DNA of 46,121 nucleotides from an uncultured Pelagibacteraceae bacterium (GTDB lineage Bacteria > Pseudomonadota > Alphaproteobacteria > Pelagibacterales > Pelagibacteraceae): positions 1 to 46,121 of the forward strand of contig CACHFM010000011.1 of assembly GCA_902579105.1 (NCBI GenBank). Direction: 5' to 3'. Positions 9,009-17,684 of this stretch are shown piece after piece (the stretch's first letter is position 1; each line of letters begins with the position of its first letter). The position numbers and the translations under genes were made by a program. The notes beneath the pieces were generated by a model. It saw only the letters and a program-made list of their open reading frames with translations, was not told the DNA's origin and did no database searches.

Positions 9009-9049
9009 GTAAAAAAAATAGGCACCAATTCTTAAAATTGGCGCCTATT
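9009..9049 (-). terminator. Intrinsic terminator/attenuator between binding-protein gene and ATPase gene
   Basis: Arms 9017-9030 and 9036-9049 form a 14-bp stem (one A/G position imperfect, a G-U pair when read on the minus strand) around a 5-nt loop, with a GC-rich core GGCGCC. On the minus strand it is followed by a run of eight U. It sits 23 nt past the binding-protein stop and 27 nt before the ATPase start, so partial read-through would give much more binding protein than ATPase/permease. Confidence 0.85.
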
Positions 9050-9072
9050 AAATTTTTCTTTCTCTACTTAAA

Positions 9073-10014
9073 TTATAGAGGTAAGAAACTAGTATCTACA
9101 GCTCCACCTGGTGTTCCCATACCTTTTAGGAAACCATCAAGATTACCGCTCTCCATAGATTGTTTAGTTTCTTCTGGAGTTAGAAATTTAAATCCACCAA
9201 TAGTGTCTTTCATATCTGCTAACTTCATTTCAGCATCTTTTGCTATTACGTTTAAGTCAGATTTACCAGCTGCGTATCTAGCATTTGCTTCATGAGTTAC
9301 TTCTATGAAAGTTCTTAACATTCCTGGATTTTCTTTCATGAATTTGTCAGTTACAGATGTAATATCTATACCTAAGATACCCGCATCTCTAGCTTCTTGA
9401 ACAGTTAAAAGTCTTGATCCAACTGCTGTTGCTGCTTTGATAGAGTTACCACCAAATAGACATGCCATTACAACATCACCACTTACTAATGCAGCAGCTC
9501 CTTCTTCAGGATCCATTTGAATAACATCCATTTTACCTCTGTCAGCTCCAACAACTTTCATACTTTCGTCAAAAACGTATTCAGCCATTGTTCCTAGTGG
9601 AACTGCAACTTTTTTACCTTCTAATTCAGAAGCGTTAGCTTTTGTAATACCAGAAGCGTTAGATGTAACACAAGTAGTTCCACCCATTCCGTATTCCATT
9701 GCAATATCAACAAGTTTCAATGGTGCATTAGATTTTACAGCATTGATAAATGGTACTAAACCTTGTGAATAAGAAATATCGATATCTCCAGCTAACATAG
9801 CATCAGTCATTGCACCACCATTAGTGAAGTTAGTCCACTTAACCGGCACACCTAATGCTTTTTCATATATACCTTTTACTTTGTCTTCTTGGTTTGGCGT
9901 TGGCCATTCTAGAAAGAATGCAACTCTAACTTCATTAGCAGCTGAATTTGCCACTGAGATAGATAGATTTAGAGCAACGATTGAACCAAGAATAAAACTT
10001 AGTATTTTTTTCAT
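9073..10014 (-). CDS. tauA: Taurine-type ABC transporter substrate-binding protein
   Basis: 313 residues with a clear Sec signal peptide (MKKILSFILGSIVALNLSISV, cleavage probably after ANSA near residue 25). The mature part follows the TauA/SsuA/NrtA type: GGAMTDAMLAGDIDISYSQG near 65, VPLGTMAEYVFDES, and MDPEEGAAALVSGDVVMACLFGG. It captures the substrate in the periplasm for the adjacent ATPase/permease. The aminotransferase/alanine dehydrogenase operon diverging from it supports an omega-amino acid such as taurine as substrate, but binding specificity cannot be read from sequence. It has a strong Shine-Dalgarno and a strong 3' hairpin, both expected for a very highly expressed binding protein. 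Confidence 0.85.
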   Translation of the reverse strand: MKKILSFILGSIVALNLSISVANSAANEVRVAFFLEWPTPNQEDKVKGIYEKALGVPVKWTNFTNGGAMTDAMLAGDIDISYSQGLVPFINAVKSNAPLKLVDIAMEYGMGGTTCVTSNASGITKANASELEGKKVAVPLGTMAEYVFDESMKVVGADRGKMDVIQMDPEEGAAALVSGDVVMACLFGGNSIKAATAVGSRLLTVQEARDAGILGIDITSVTDKFMKENPGMLRTFIEVTHEANARYAAGKSDLNVIAKDAEMKLADMKDTIGGFKFLTPEETKQSMESGNLDGFLKGMGTPGGAVDTSFLPL

Positions 10015-10018
10015 TTAT

Positions 10019-10024
10019 TCCCCT
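10019..10024 (-). promoter_or_regulatory. Strong ribosome binding site for the TauA-like gene
   Basis: On the minus strand AGGGGA stands 4 nt upstream of the ATG at 10014. Many genes in this window show little or no Shine-Dalgarno complementarity, so this supports high translation of the binding protein and fixes its start. Confidence 0.6.
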
Positions 10025-10201
10025 ATGTTTAATTAATTAAATTATTGATATTTAAATTCAATTTTTGTTAGAAGTAAAACAAATAAATAAATACAATTAT
10101 AAGTTGAATTAGTTTTTAGGTTCATTATGGGTCTAAAATATTTCTAGTAAACAAACAAATTTAGTCTATGAATTTATAAAAAAACTAAACTTTATAAACT
10201 T

Positions 10202-11548
10202 ATGAGCTCAGAAAATAGAACTTCGGTTCCAAACTCTTTAAATGAACATTGGATGCCATTTTCATCTAATAAAGATTTTAAGGCAAATCCAAGATTAATA
10301 ACTGAAGCTAAAGGAGTTTATTTAAAAACCCACCATGGAAAAACACAAATTGATGCGAGCTCAGGATTATTTTGTAATCCATTAGGGCATGGTAGAAAAG
10401 AAATCACTGAAGCTGTAACAAAGCAATTGGAAACTTTAGACTATGCACAACCTTTTCAACAAGGTTTTGGTGGATCATTTGAATTAGCATCAAGAATTTC
10501 AAAACATACTCCAGGTGATTTAAATAAAATGTTTTTTACAATTTGTGGATCAACAGCAGTAGAAACAGCAATTAAAATAGCTGTTGCGTATCATCGAGCA
10601 AAAGGTAATGCACAAAGATTTAGATTTGTAGGTAGAGAGCGAGCTTATCATGGAATGAACATAGGCTGTGTTTCAGTTGGAGGGATGGTTAATAATGTAA
10701 AAACTTTTGCAAGTATTTTGATGCCTGGTGTTCAACATATGAGACATACTCATTTACCTGAACATAAATTTATAAGTGGTCAACCTGAAACTGGTGATTA
10801 CCTAGCGGAAGATTTGGAAACTATTTGTGCAAATTTTGGAGGAGAAAATATTGCTGCATGTATTGTTGAACCTATTGCAGGTTCTACAGGAACTTTAGTT
10901 CCACCAAAAGGATATTTGCAAAAATTAAGAGAAATTTGTGACAAACATGGAATACTTTTAATTTTTGACGAAGTGATTACTGGATGGGGGAGAACTGGAT
11001 CAAAATTTGGTGCGCATGAGTTTGGAGTTACACCTGATATAATGACAATGGCAAAAGCTACAACTAATGGCGTTGTTCCAATGGGGGTAGTAGCGTGTCA
11101 TGATAAAATTTATGATGCAGTAATGGATGCTTCACCAACTGGTTCAGTTGAATTATTCCATGGTTACACTTATTCAGGTATTCCAGTAGCTGTCGCAGCT
11201 GCGTTAGCAGTTCAAGATATTTTTGAAAAAGAAGACATATTTAATAGAGCAAAAAATTTAGCACCTTACTTTCAGAAAGGTTTATTTTCTCTTCAAGACT
11301 TAGAAGCAGTTGATAATATTAGAGGATATGGAATGATGGGTGGAATTGATATGAAATTAAACATCAAACCAGGCAAAGCAGGTTTTGATTGTTTTAAAGC
11401 ATGCTATGAAGCAGGTGTAAACTTTAAAGCTACTGGAGATTGTTTAATTATTGCTCCACAATTTATTTGTGAAGAAAAGCATATAGATGAGATTATTGAT
11501 AAACTTAGAACTGGTATCACTAACTATCAAAAAAACCAAAAAAACTAA
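10202..11548 (+). CDS. Omega-amino acid (taurine/beta-alanine type):pyruvate aminotransferase
   Basis: 448 residues, class III PLP-dependent aminotransferase. The N-terminal LNEHWMPFSSNKDFKANPRL is characteristic of omega-amino acid:pyruvate transaminases. Also visible are CGSTAVETAIKIA (PLP phosphate region), RAYHGMN, the PLP-Asp motif IFDEVITGWGRTG near 255, and the Schiff-base Lys in MAKATTNGVVPMG. It would move the amino group of taurine, beta-alanine or a similar amine to pyruvate, giving alanine and an aldehyde (sulfoacetaldehyde from taurine). Alanine dehydrogenase follows 35 nt downstream and can regenerate pyruvate. It is divergent from the taurine-type binding protein. The sulfoacetaldehyde acetyltransferase gene (xsc) is not in the window. 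Confidence 0.87.
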   Translation: MSSENRTSVPNSLNEHWMPFSSNKDFKANPRLITEAKGVYLKTHHGKTQIDASSGLFCNPLGHGRKEITEAVTKQLETLDYAQPFQQGFGGSFELASRISKHTPGDLNKMFFTICGSTAVETAIKIAVAYHRAKGNAQRFRFVGRERAYHGMNIGCVSVGGMVNNVKTFASILMPGVQHMRHTHLPEHKFISGQPETGDYLAEDLETICANFGGENIAACIVEPIAGSTGTLVPPKGYLQKLREICDKHGILLIFDEVITGWGRTGSKFGAHEFGVTPDIMTMAKATTNGVVPMGVVACHDKIYDAVMDASPTGSVELFHGYTYSGIPVAVAAALAVQDIFEKEDIFNRAKNLAPYFQKGLFSLQDLEAVDNIRGYGMMGGIDMKLNIKPGKAGFDCFKACYEAGVNFKATGDCLIIAPQFICEEKHIDEIIDKLRTGITNYQKNQKN

Positions 11549-11583
11549 TAAGTTTTTATAAAGTATAGAGGGATAAAGAGGTA

Positions 11584-12702
11584 ATGAAGATAGGCGTACC
11601 TAAGGAAATCAAACCACAAGAAAGTAGAATTGGCTTAACTCCAGAAAGTGTAAAAACTTTAATTTCAGAAGGGCATCAAGTAATAGTTGAAAATAATGGT
11701 GGATTTGAAGCTGGTTTTGAAAATGAACAGTATATTAAAGCTGGAGCTAAAATTGCAAATAGTGCTTCTGATATTTTTACTGACGCCGAGATTATAGTTA
11801 AAGTTAAAGAACCTCAAAAAGTAGAAGTTGAAATGATTAGAGAAAATCAAATTATTTATACCTACTTACATTTAGCTGCAGCAAAAGAATTAACTGAAGG
11901 ATTAATTAAATCTAAAAGTATAAATATTGCTTATGAAACTGTCACTGATGATAATGGAAGATTACCTTTACTTGCTCCAATGAGCGCTGTTGCAGGAAGG
12001 ATGTCAGTTCAAGCAGGAGCTCATTGCCTCGAAAAAAATCAAAATGGAAGAGGGCTTTTGTTAGGTGGAGCACCAGGAGTTACTGGAGGAACGGTTGTTA
12101 TATTAGGTGGAGGAGTTGTTGGAGAAAATGCTGCAGTGATTGCCACAGGTATGCAAGCAAAGGTTCATATAGTTGATAAATCAGAAGCAAGATTAAAACA
12201 ACTAATAGAAATGTTTGGTGATAAAATAATTCCAGAACAGAGCGACAAAACAGATTTAAACAAGTTGGTTTCCGAAGCTGATCTTTTAGTTGGTGGTGTA
12301 TTAATTCCAGGTGCAGAAGCACCTAAATTAGTTACAAAAGATATGATTAAATTGATGAAGAGAGGTTCAGTTATTGTTGATGTAGCAATTGATCAAGGAG
12401 GTTGTGTAGAAACAAGCAAACCAACAACACACGGTAATCCAACTTATGTTGTAGATGATGTAGTACATTATTGTGTTGCTAATATGCCTGGTGGTGTTCC
12501 AAGAACATCAACGTTAGCATTAAATAATGCAACACTTCCTTTTTTAGTAAAACTAGCTAACAGAGGTTATCAAAAAGCACTCGGTGAAGATAAAAACTTT
12601 TTAGCAGGATTAAATGTTCACAAAGGGCATGTGACTTATAAAGCGGTTGCGGATGTATTTGGACATGCTTATGTTGAAGCAGGAGAAGCTATCAAAAATT
12701 AA
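11584..12702 (+). CDS. ald: Alanine dehydrogenase
   Basis: 372 residues, standard length. It catalyses L-alanine + NAD + water to pyruvate + ammonium + NADH. It shows MKIGVPKEIKPQESRIGLTP with Arg15, Lys75 in VKVKEP and His96 in YLHLAAA (substrate-binding and catalytic residues of the family), the NAD-binding VVILGGGVVGENAA and the DVAIDQGGCVET block. A clear AGAGG lies just upstream of the ATG. Between the aminotransferase and the flavoprotein (4 nt before its ATG) it fits a role in recycling the pyruvate acceptor and releasing ammonium. Confidence 0.95.
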   Translation: MKIGVPKEIKPQESRIGLTPESVKTLISEGHQVIVENNGGFEAGFENEQYIKAGAKIANSASDIFTDAEIIVKVKEPQKVEVEMIRENQIIYTYLHLAAAKELTEGLIKSKSINIAYETVTDDNGRLPLLAPMSAVAGRMSVQAGAHCLEKNQNGRGLLLGGAPGVTGGTVVILGGGVVGENAAVIATGMQAKVHIVDKSEARLKQLIEMFGDKIIPEQSDKTDLNKLVSEADLLVGGVLIPGAEAPKLVTKDMIKLMKRGSVIVDVAIDQGGCVETSKPTTHGNPTYVVDDVVHYCVANMPGGVPRTSTLALNNATLPFLVKLANRGYQKALGEDKNFLAGLNVHKGHVTYKAVADVFGHAYVEAGEAIKN

Positions 12703-12706
12703 TTAA

Positions 12707-15151
12707 ATGGAAAAGAAACTACCAACTAGCACAAAAGTTGTTGTTATTGGAGGTGGTGTAGTAGGATGTTCAGTTGCTTATCATTTAGCAAAATTTGGCT
12801 GGAAGGATACAATACTTTTAGAAAGAGACCAGTTAACATCAGGTACAACTTGGCATGCAGCAGGACTTGTTAGTCAATTAGGTCCATCTGCAGCAATAAC
12901 CAAAATTAGAAAATATACACTAGATTTATATAAAGAACTGGAAAAAAAAGTTGATCATTCTGCAGGGTTAAGATTAAACGGTGCATTATCAATTGCACAA
13001 GAAAAGGGAAGATGGCAAGAACTTCAAAGACAAGCTACAACAGCACAATTATATGATGTTGATGTAAGGATTTTAAATAAAGATCAAATAAAAAAAGAAT
13101 ATCCAATAGTAAATACAGATGAGGTAATAGGAGGAATATTAATGCCAGGTGATGGTGCTGCTGATCCATCAGGAGTTACGCATATGTTAGCAAAAGCAGC
13201 CAGAATGGAAGGAGCGCAGATTTTCGAAAAATCTCCTGTTGAAGAAATCATAACAAAAAACGGCAAAATTTCTGGTGTAAAAGCCAAAGGTCAAACAATT
13301 GATTGTGAATATATTGTTTTAGCTTCAGGTATGTGGTCAAGGCAAATAGGAGAAAAAGTAGGAGTAAGCATTCCACTTTATCCAGCAGAACATTTTTATA
13401 TTATAACTGAGCCAATAGATAATTTGTCAAAAACATTACCAGTAATAAGAGATTTTGATAACCGAACATATATTAAAGAAGATGCAGGTAAAATATTAGT
13501 TGGAATTTTTGAGGGAAATTCTATCCCTGCTTGGGATAAGACAAATAAAGTACCAGAAGATTTTTCTTTTGGAGAATTTCAAGAAAATTTTGAACATTTT
13601 GAACCATATTTAGCATCTGCCATTAAAAGATTTCCTGTTTTAGAAACAGCAGGTATTAGAAAATTTTTTGCAGGACCAGAGTCTTTTACTCCTGATACTA
13701 ATAGTTTATTAGGTGAGGTACCTGAAGTAAAAAACTTTTTTGTATGTTGTGGATTAAATAGTATTGGAATTGGAAGTGGAGGAGGTGTTGGAAAAGTGAC
13801 CGCAGAATGGTTAATGACTGGTCATATCAATGAAGATATATTTAATTATGATATTAAAAGATTTCAAAAATTTCATTCTGATTTAGGTTTTATTAAAGAG
13901 AGAATCACCGAGTCACTTGGAGATTTATATGGAATGCATTGGCCATATAAACAACACAAGACATCAAGAAATATAAAAACTTTACCTTATCATGATTTGT
14001 TAAAGGGATTTGGTGCATGTTTTGGTGTTTCAGCAGGATACGAAAGACCAATGTGGTTTGCTCTTGATGGAGAGAAAGCTGAATATAATTATAGTTATAA
14101 TTATCAAAATTGGTATCCATCTGTTGAATACGAAACTAGTAACACAATAAAAAATGTTGGTTTATTTGATTTAACTCCATTTTCAAAATTTGAAATAAAA
14201 TCAGATAAAGCTCACGAAGAGCTACAAAAAATTTGTACTTCAAATATAAAACATGAGATTGGAAAATGTATTTATACACACATGTTAAACAATGATGGAG
14301 GCATTGAAACCGATCTAACAGTTGTTTGTATTGATAAAAATCATTTTAGAATTATTAGTTCAGCAGCAACAAGAGAGAGAGATAAATTTCATATTAAAAA
14401 ACATTTGTCTGAAGGCATTGAACTCAAAGATGTTACAGAAAATTACTGTGTTTTTGGAGTATTTGGTCCAAAAAGTAGATTATTAATGCAAGATCTTAGT
14501 AAAGATGATTTTAGCAATGAAAATTTTAAATTTGCAACTTCAAAATTTATTATAATTGAAAACATAAAGATATGGGCTCAAAGATTGTCTTATGTTGGAG
14601 AATTAGGTTACGAACTATATGTAAAATCAACAGAGGCAAAAAAAGTTTATGAGAAAATTATTGAAAAAGGAAAAAAATATAACCTTTCTAATTGTGGTAT
14701 GCATGCACTAGATATAATGAGAATGGAATGTGGTTTTTTGCATTGGGGTCATGACATTTCACCAGAGGAAAATCAATATCAAGCAGGATTAACATTTACA
14801 ATCAGTAAAAAAAAAGATCATAATTTTATCGGAAAAGAAATTTTGCAAAAAATAAAATCTAAAAAAATTGATCGAAGATTTAAAATGTTCACTCTTAAAG
14901 ATAATAAGCCCGGAGTACCTTTATTACTAAATGATGAACCAATTTATCTTGATAACAAAATAATAGGAAGAACTACCTCGGGTAACTTTTCATTTAATTA
15001 TAAAAAGAATTTATCATTTGGTTATATAAGTTCAGATTTTAGTGATGAAGAACTTGCAAAAAAAAACCTATATATTGAAGTTGAAAAGAAAAAATATCCT
15101 GCAGATTTATTATTAAAACCTTTAAAACAAACTAATTTTAAAAAAAATTAA
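12707..15151 (+). CDS. FAD-dependent dehydrogenase of the dimethylglycine/sarcosine dehydrogenase family with GcvT domain
   Basis: 814 residues. Domains in order: DAO-type FAD-binding domain (about 8-370, dinucleotide motif VVVIGGGVVGCSVAYHLA), a short FAO_M-type linker, then an aminomethyltransferase (GcvT) domain and its C-terminal barrel (about 430-805). The motif SGTTWHAAGL contains His50, equivalent to the residue that covalently binds FAD in dimethylglycine dehydrogenase. Such enzymes oxidatively demethylate N-methyl amines and pass the one-carbon unit to tetrahydrofolate. It starts 4 nt after ald and closes the operon, so its substrate is probably an N-methylated form of the compound handled by the aminotransferase; this is inference. 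Confidence 0.88.
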   Translation: MEKKLPTSTKVVVIGGGVVGCSVAYHLAKFGWKDTILLERDQLTSGTTWHAAGLVSQLGPSAAITKIRKYTLDLYKELEKKVDHSAGLRLNGALSIAQEKGRWQELQRQATTAQLYDVDVRILNKDQIKKEYPIVNTDEVIGGILMPGDGAADPSGVTHMLAKAARMEGAQIFEKSPVEEIITKNGKISGVKAKGQTIDCEYIVLASGMWSRQIGEKVGVSIPLYPAEHFYIITEPIDNLSKTLPVIRDFDNRTYIKEDAGKILVGIFEGNSIPAWDKTNKVPEDFSFGEFQENFEHFEPYLASAIKRFPVLETAGIRKFFAGPESFTPDTNSLLGEVPEVKNFFVCCGLNSIGIGSGGGVGKVTAEWLMTGHINEDIFNYDIKRFQKFHSDLGFIKERITESLGDLYGMHWPYKQHKTSRNIKTLPYHDLLKGFGACFGVSAGYERPMWFALDGEKAEYNYSYNYQNWYPSVEYETSNTIKNVGLFDLTPFSKFEIKSDKAHEELQKICTSNIKHEIGKCIYTHMLNNDGGIETDLTVVCIDKNHFRIISSAATRERDKFHIKKHLSEGIELKDVTENYCVFGVFGPKSRLLMQDLSKDDFSNENFKFATSKFIIIENIKIWAQRLSYVGELGYELYVKSTEAKKVYEKIIEKGKKYNLSNCGMHALDIMRMECGFLHWGHDISPEENQYQAGLTFTISKKKDHNFIGKEILQKIKSKKIDRRFKMFTLKDNKPGVPLLLNDEPIYLDNKIIGRTTSGNFSFNYKKNLSFGYISSDFSDEELAKKNLYIEVEKKKYPADLLLKPLKQTNFKKN

Positions 15152-15191
15152 ATAATTTGAATTTTTATAAATTTACTGGTTAAATTGTATT

Positions 15192-15401
15192 ATGAAAAAA
15201 TCAAGTGAAGTTGAAAATTTATTAAATAAAGATTTATCTGAAACAAATAATTTAAAAAATGACGAAATTAAAACTACAAATGTTAACATTTTACTTAATA
15301 GAGTTAGACTGGATAAAAAAAAAATTTTTAGAAAGAAATTACTTATTTTTTCATTGATAGTATTATTACTAAGTTTTATTGTAGTTTTTTCATTAATTTA
15401 G
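15192..15401 (+). CDS. Small single-span membrane protein, 69 residues
   Basis: A polar, Asn/Lys/Glu-rich N-terminal ~40 residues, a basic segment (RVRLDKKKIFRKK, about 47-61) and a C-terminal hydrophobic span (about 62-69 onward to the end, LLIFSLIVLLLSFIVVF). It is the likely paralogue of the 59-residue protein at 3328-3507: their basic segment and start of the span align without gaps. It lies 40 nt after the flavoprotein and before tRNA-Met. No known function. Confidence 0.65.
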   Translation: MKKSSEVENLLNKDLSETNNLKNDEIKTTNVNILLNRVRLDKKKIFRKKLLIFSLIVLLLSFIVVFSLI

Positions 15402-15453
15402 AAAATTATAAAATTAATTTAATCAGAAGATTTTGTTAAATTTCGAATGTATA

Positions 15454-15481
15454 TTGAAACAATAAAGATTTCTATTATAAA
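15454..15481 (+). promoter_or_regulatory. Promoter of tRNA-Met
   Basis: TTGAAA at 15454-15459, 16-nt spacer, TATAAA at 15476-15481; transcription would start about 10 nt before the tRNA. The same stretch holds an AT-only dyad (AAAGATTT / AAATCTTT, 15464-15486) that might act as a weak terminator for the upstream gene. Confidence 0.5.
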
Positions 15482-15497
15482 TCTTTTTAAAAAAAGT

Positions 15498-15574
15498 GGC
15501 GGGGTAGCTCAGTTGGTTAGAGCGCAGGACTCATAAGCCTGAGGTCAGTGGTTCGATCCCACTTCCCGCTACCA
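15498..15574 (+). tRNA. tRNA-Met (anticodon CAT)
   Basis: 77 nt with encoded CCA. Acceptor stem GGCGGGG pairs with TCCCGCT (G-U at both ends); D arm GCTC...GAGC; anticodon loop CTCATAA; T arm AGTGG-TTCGATC-CCACT. The anticodon stem CAGGA/GCCTG has an A-G mismatch next to the loop. The acceptor closes with a 1-72 pair, so it is not initiator-like. Elongator Met is most likely; an Ile2 tRNA with modified CAT is the alternative. Confidence 0.88.
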
Positions 15575-16294
15575 TCAAATCGTCTTTTTTTTTGATAATA
15601 ATTTTTTTAATTTTGTTAAATTCATTGTTTGATTACTTGGTAAATTAATTTTTTTGGTTAAGTAAATTTTTTTGACATTTTTATTATGTAATTTTGCAAA
15701 CGAATAAACTGATTGCGATTTACCTCCTACATTCATAATACCTTTTTCTTTAATTATTATTGGTAAAATTTTTACTAAATCTTCATGAAACATAAAATTA
15801 GTTTTTAAATTTGAAAATGCTTTTTTATAAGCAAAAGGTTTTTCTGTCATAGTTATTCTTAATATAAGTGAATTTTTATACATTCTAACGGCACTTTCTC
15901 CACCTAATTTAGATAATCCATAGTTGTTAAAAGGTTTTACAGGATCGTCTTCAGAATAATTTCCTTTTTTACCTGGATAAACATATCCGGTTGAGAAATA
16001 TATTAATTTTAAATTATATTTCTTACATATTTTAGTTAGATTTGCAGTTCCAATAATATTTAGATCGATACTTTTTGAAATATTTTTCTCATGGATTTTC
16101 ATAGGTCTCGATAAACCAGCAGTATGAATAATTATTTTTGGTTTTATTTTTTTAATTATTTTTTCTAAAGATTTTATATTTAAAATATTGCATTCTTTTT
16201 TGTTTGCGAAATATAAATTTAGTACTTTATTATTTTTTTTTAATATTTTTGCAAAACGACCTTGACCACCTGTAACTAAAATAGCTTCTTTCAT
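15575..16294 (-). CDS. rmlD: RmlD-like dTDP-4-dehydrorhamnose reductase (extended SDR)
   Basis: 239 residues, shorter than the usual ~290 of RmlD. It has the NAD(P)-binding start VTGGQGRFAKIL, an STGYVYPG block and the catalytic YGLSK (Tyr-x3-Lys). Last in the rmlB-rmlA-rmlC-rmlD order, it would reduce dTDP-4-keto-L-rhamnose to dTDP-L-rhamnose. The C-terminal substrate part is reduced, so a related 4-keto sugar reductase making another deoxyhexose is possible. Its start overlaps the rmlC stop by 1 nt (TAATG). Its stop abuts the tRNA-Met 3' end with no gap. Confidence 0.75.
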   Translation of the reverse strand: MKEAILVTGGQGRFAKILKKNNKVLNLYFANKKECNILNIKSLEKIIKKIKPKIIIHTAGLSRPMKIHEKNISKSIDLNIIGTANLTKICKKYNLKLIYFSTGYVYPGKKGNYSEDDPVKPFNNYGLSKLGGESAVRMYKNSLILRITMTEKPFAYKKAFSNLKTNFMFHEDLVKILPIIIKEKGIMNVGGKSQSVYSFAKLHNKNVKKIYLTKKINLPSNQTMNLTKLKKLLSKKKTI

Positions 16295-16818
16295 TACAAA
16301 TATTTTTTTTTATAGTTCAAAAAAGAAATTGCATTTTTATCTTTTTTTGAAAGTATATGTTTTTTTATTGGCCATTTTATTTTTAATTGATCATCATTAA
16401 ATTTAATGGCAACTTCACTTTTGCTGTCTCTATATTTTGTACAACTGTATATTATGTAATTATTTTTTTCTAATGCTTGAAATCCGTGAGCAAATCCAGG
16501 TGGTATAAAAATTGAATTTGAATTTGATTCACTTAATATACATTTAAAATATTTACCAAATGTTTTTGAGTTTTTTCTTAAATCTAAAGCTATATCAAAA
16601 ATTTTTCCTTTAATTACTGTTACGAGTTTTCCCTGTGAGTTTTTAGTTTGAATATGAAGTCCTCTTATTACGTTTTGTTTTGAGTAAGACATAACAAAAA
16701 AAGGAAATTTTAGTTTTATTTTATTCTCTTTTATCAGCTCTTTGAAATAGCCTCTTTTGTCTTTATAGGGATGATTTTTTAATAAAAATAAATCTTTAAA
16801 ATTTGTTTTTTTAATCAT
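16294..16818 (-). CDS. rmlC: dTDP-4-dehydrorhamnose 3,5-epimerase
   Basis: 174 residues, normal length for RmlC. It shows YFKELIKENK near the N-terminus, VIRGLHIQ with the catalytic His, VTVIKGKIFDIALDLRKNSKTFGK, and the cupin core FIPPGFAHGFQAL. It converts dTDP-4-keto-6-deoxyglucose to the L-rhamno epimer. It is translationally coupled to both neighbours by 1-nt overlaps and acts in the cytoplasm to supply activated rhamnose for surface glycans. Confidence 0.9.
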   Translation of the reverse strand: MIKKTNFKDLFLLKNHPYKDKRGYFKELIKENKIKLKFPFFVMSYSKQNVIRGLHIQTKNSQGKLVTVIKGKIFDIALDLRKNSKTFGKYFKCILSESNSNSIFIPPGFAHGFQALEKNNYIIYSCTKYRDSKSEVAIKFNDDQLKIKWPIKKHILSKKDKNAISFLNYKKKYL

Positions 16819-17684
16819 TATGATATGATTTTTTTAAGGTATTTAGAATATTCACAATTTCCATAAAACTTTATTGATTCAAGGATAGATTTTTTTTTAA
16901 TCCAATTATTTTTTAAAGAAATCTCTTCTAAGCAAGCAATTTTAAATCCTTGTTGATTTTCAATTGCTGAAACAAAATTACTTGTTTTGTAAAAATCTTC
17001 AATTGTACCAGTATCAAGCCAAGCACCACCTCTACCAATAAATTCTGCTGATAACTGTTTGTTTTTTTTATATTTGTTTAATAAATCTATGATTTCTAGC
17101 TCTTTTCTTTTAGATGGTTTTAGTTTTTTGGCGTATTGAACAACTTTGTTGTCAAAAAAATATAGACCTGTAATTGCTAGATCAGAAATAAACTTTTTAG
17201 GCTTTTCTTTTATACTTTGAATTTTTTTATTTTTAACAACAGCTACACCAAAATTCTCAGGATTTATGACTTTATGTAGAATTACTTTGGCTCCTTTTTT
17301 GATTTTTACACATTCGAGAAGCATATTAGTTAATGACTGACCATAGAAAAAATTATCACCTAAAATCATTGCAATATTGTCTTTATTAATAAATTTTTCA
17401 CCTAAAATAAAAGCATCAGGTAAGCCTCTTGGTTTATCTTGTTCCTGATAAGTAATTTTAATTCCCAATTTTTTCCCATCTGGAATTATTTTTTTATATT
17501 GTTCCAATTGTCCCTTATTAACAATTATTAAAATATTTTTAATTTTTGATAACATTAAAATAGACAATGGATAATAAATTAATGGCTTGTCATAAATTGG
17601 AAGTAATTGTTTATTTACAGCTTTAGTAAGTGGACTCATTCTTGTTCCCATACCTCCAGCTAAAATAATTCCTTTTTTAATCAT
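16818..17684 (-). CDS. rmlA: Glucose-1-phosphate thymidylyltransferase
   Basis: 288 residues. The nucleotidyltransferase signature GGMGTRMSPLTKAVNKQLLP stands at residues 10-29; further RmlA hallmarks are YDKPLIYYPLS, YQEQDKPRGLPDAF and MILGDNFFYG. It makes dTDP-glucose from glucose-1-phosphate and dTTP, the first step towards dTDP-rhamnose. Its start overlaps the end of rmlB by 4 nt. Confidence 0.95.
   Translation of the reverse strand: MIKKGIILAGGMGTRMSPLTKAVNKQLLPIYDKPLIYYPLSILMLSKIKNILIIVNKGQLEQYKKIIPDGKKLGIKITYQEQDKPRGLPDAFILGEKFINKDNIAMILGDNFFYGQSLTNMLLECVKIKKGAKVILHKVINPENFGVAVVKNKKIQSIKEKPKKFISDLAITGLYFFDNKVVQYAKKLKPSKRKELEIIDLLNKYKKNKQLSAEFIGRGGAWLDTGTIEDFYKTSNFVSAIENQQGFKIACLEEISLKNNWIKKKSILESIKFYGNCEYSKYLKKIIS

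Noticed and set aside
10015..10201. Possible riboswitch between the divergent tauA-like and aminotransferase genes
   Set aside because: No conserved stem or known riboswitch core could be recognised; the stretch is AT-rich and probably holds only two promoters.
12098..12322. Open reading frame on the minus strand within ald
   Set aside because: It is antisense to a well conserved alanine dehydrogenase and has low-complexity Leu-rich content; a shadow frame.
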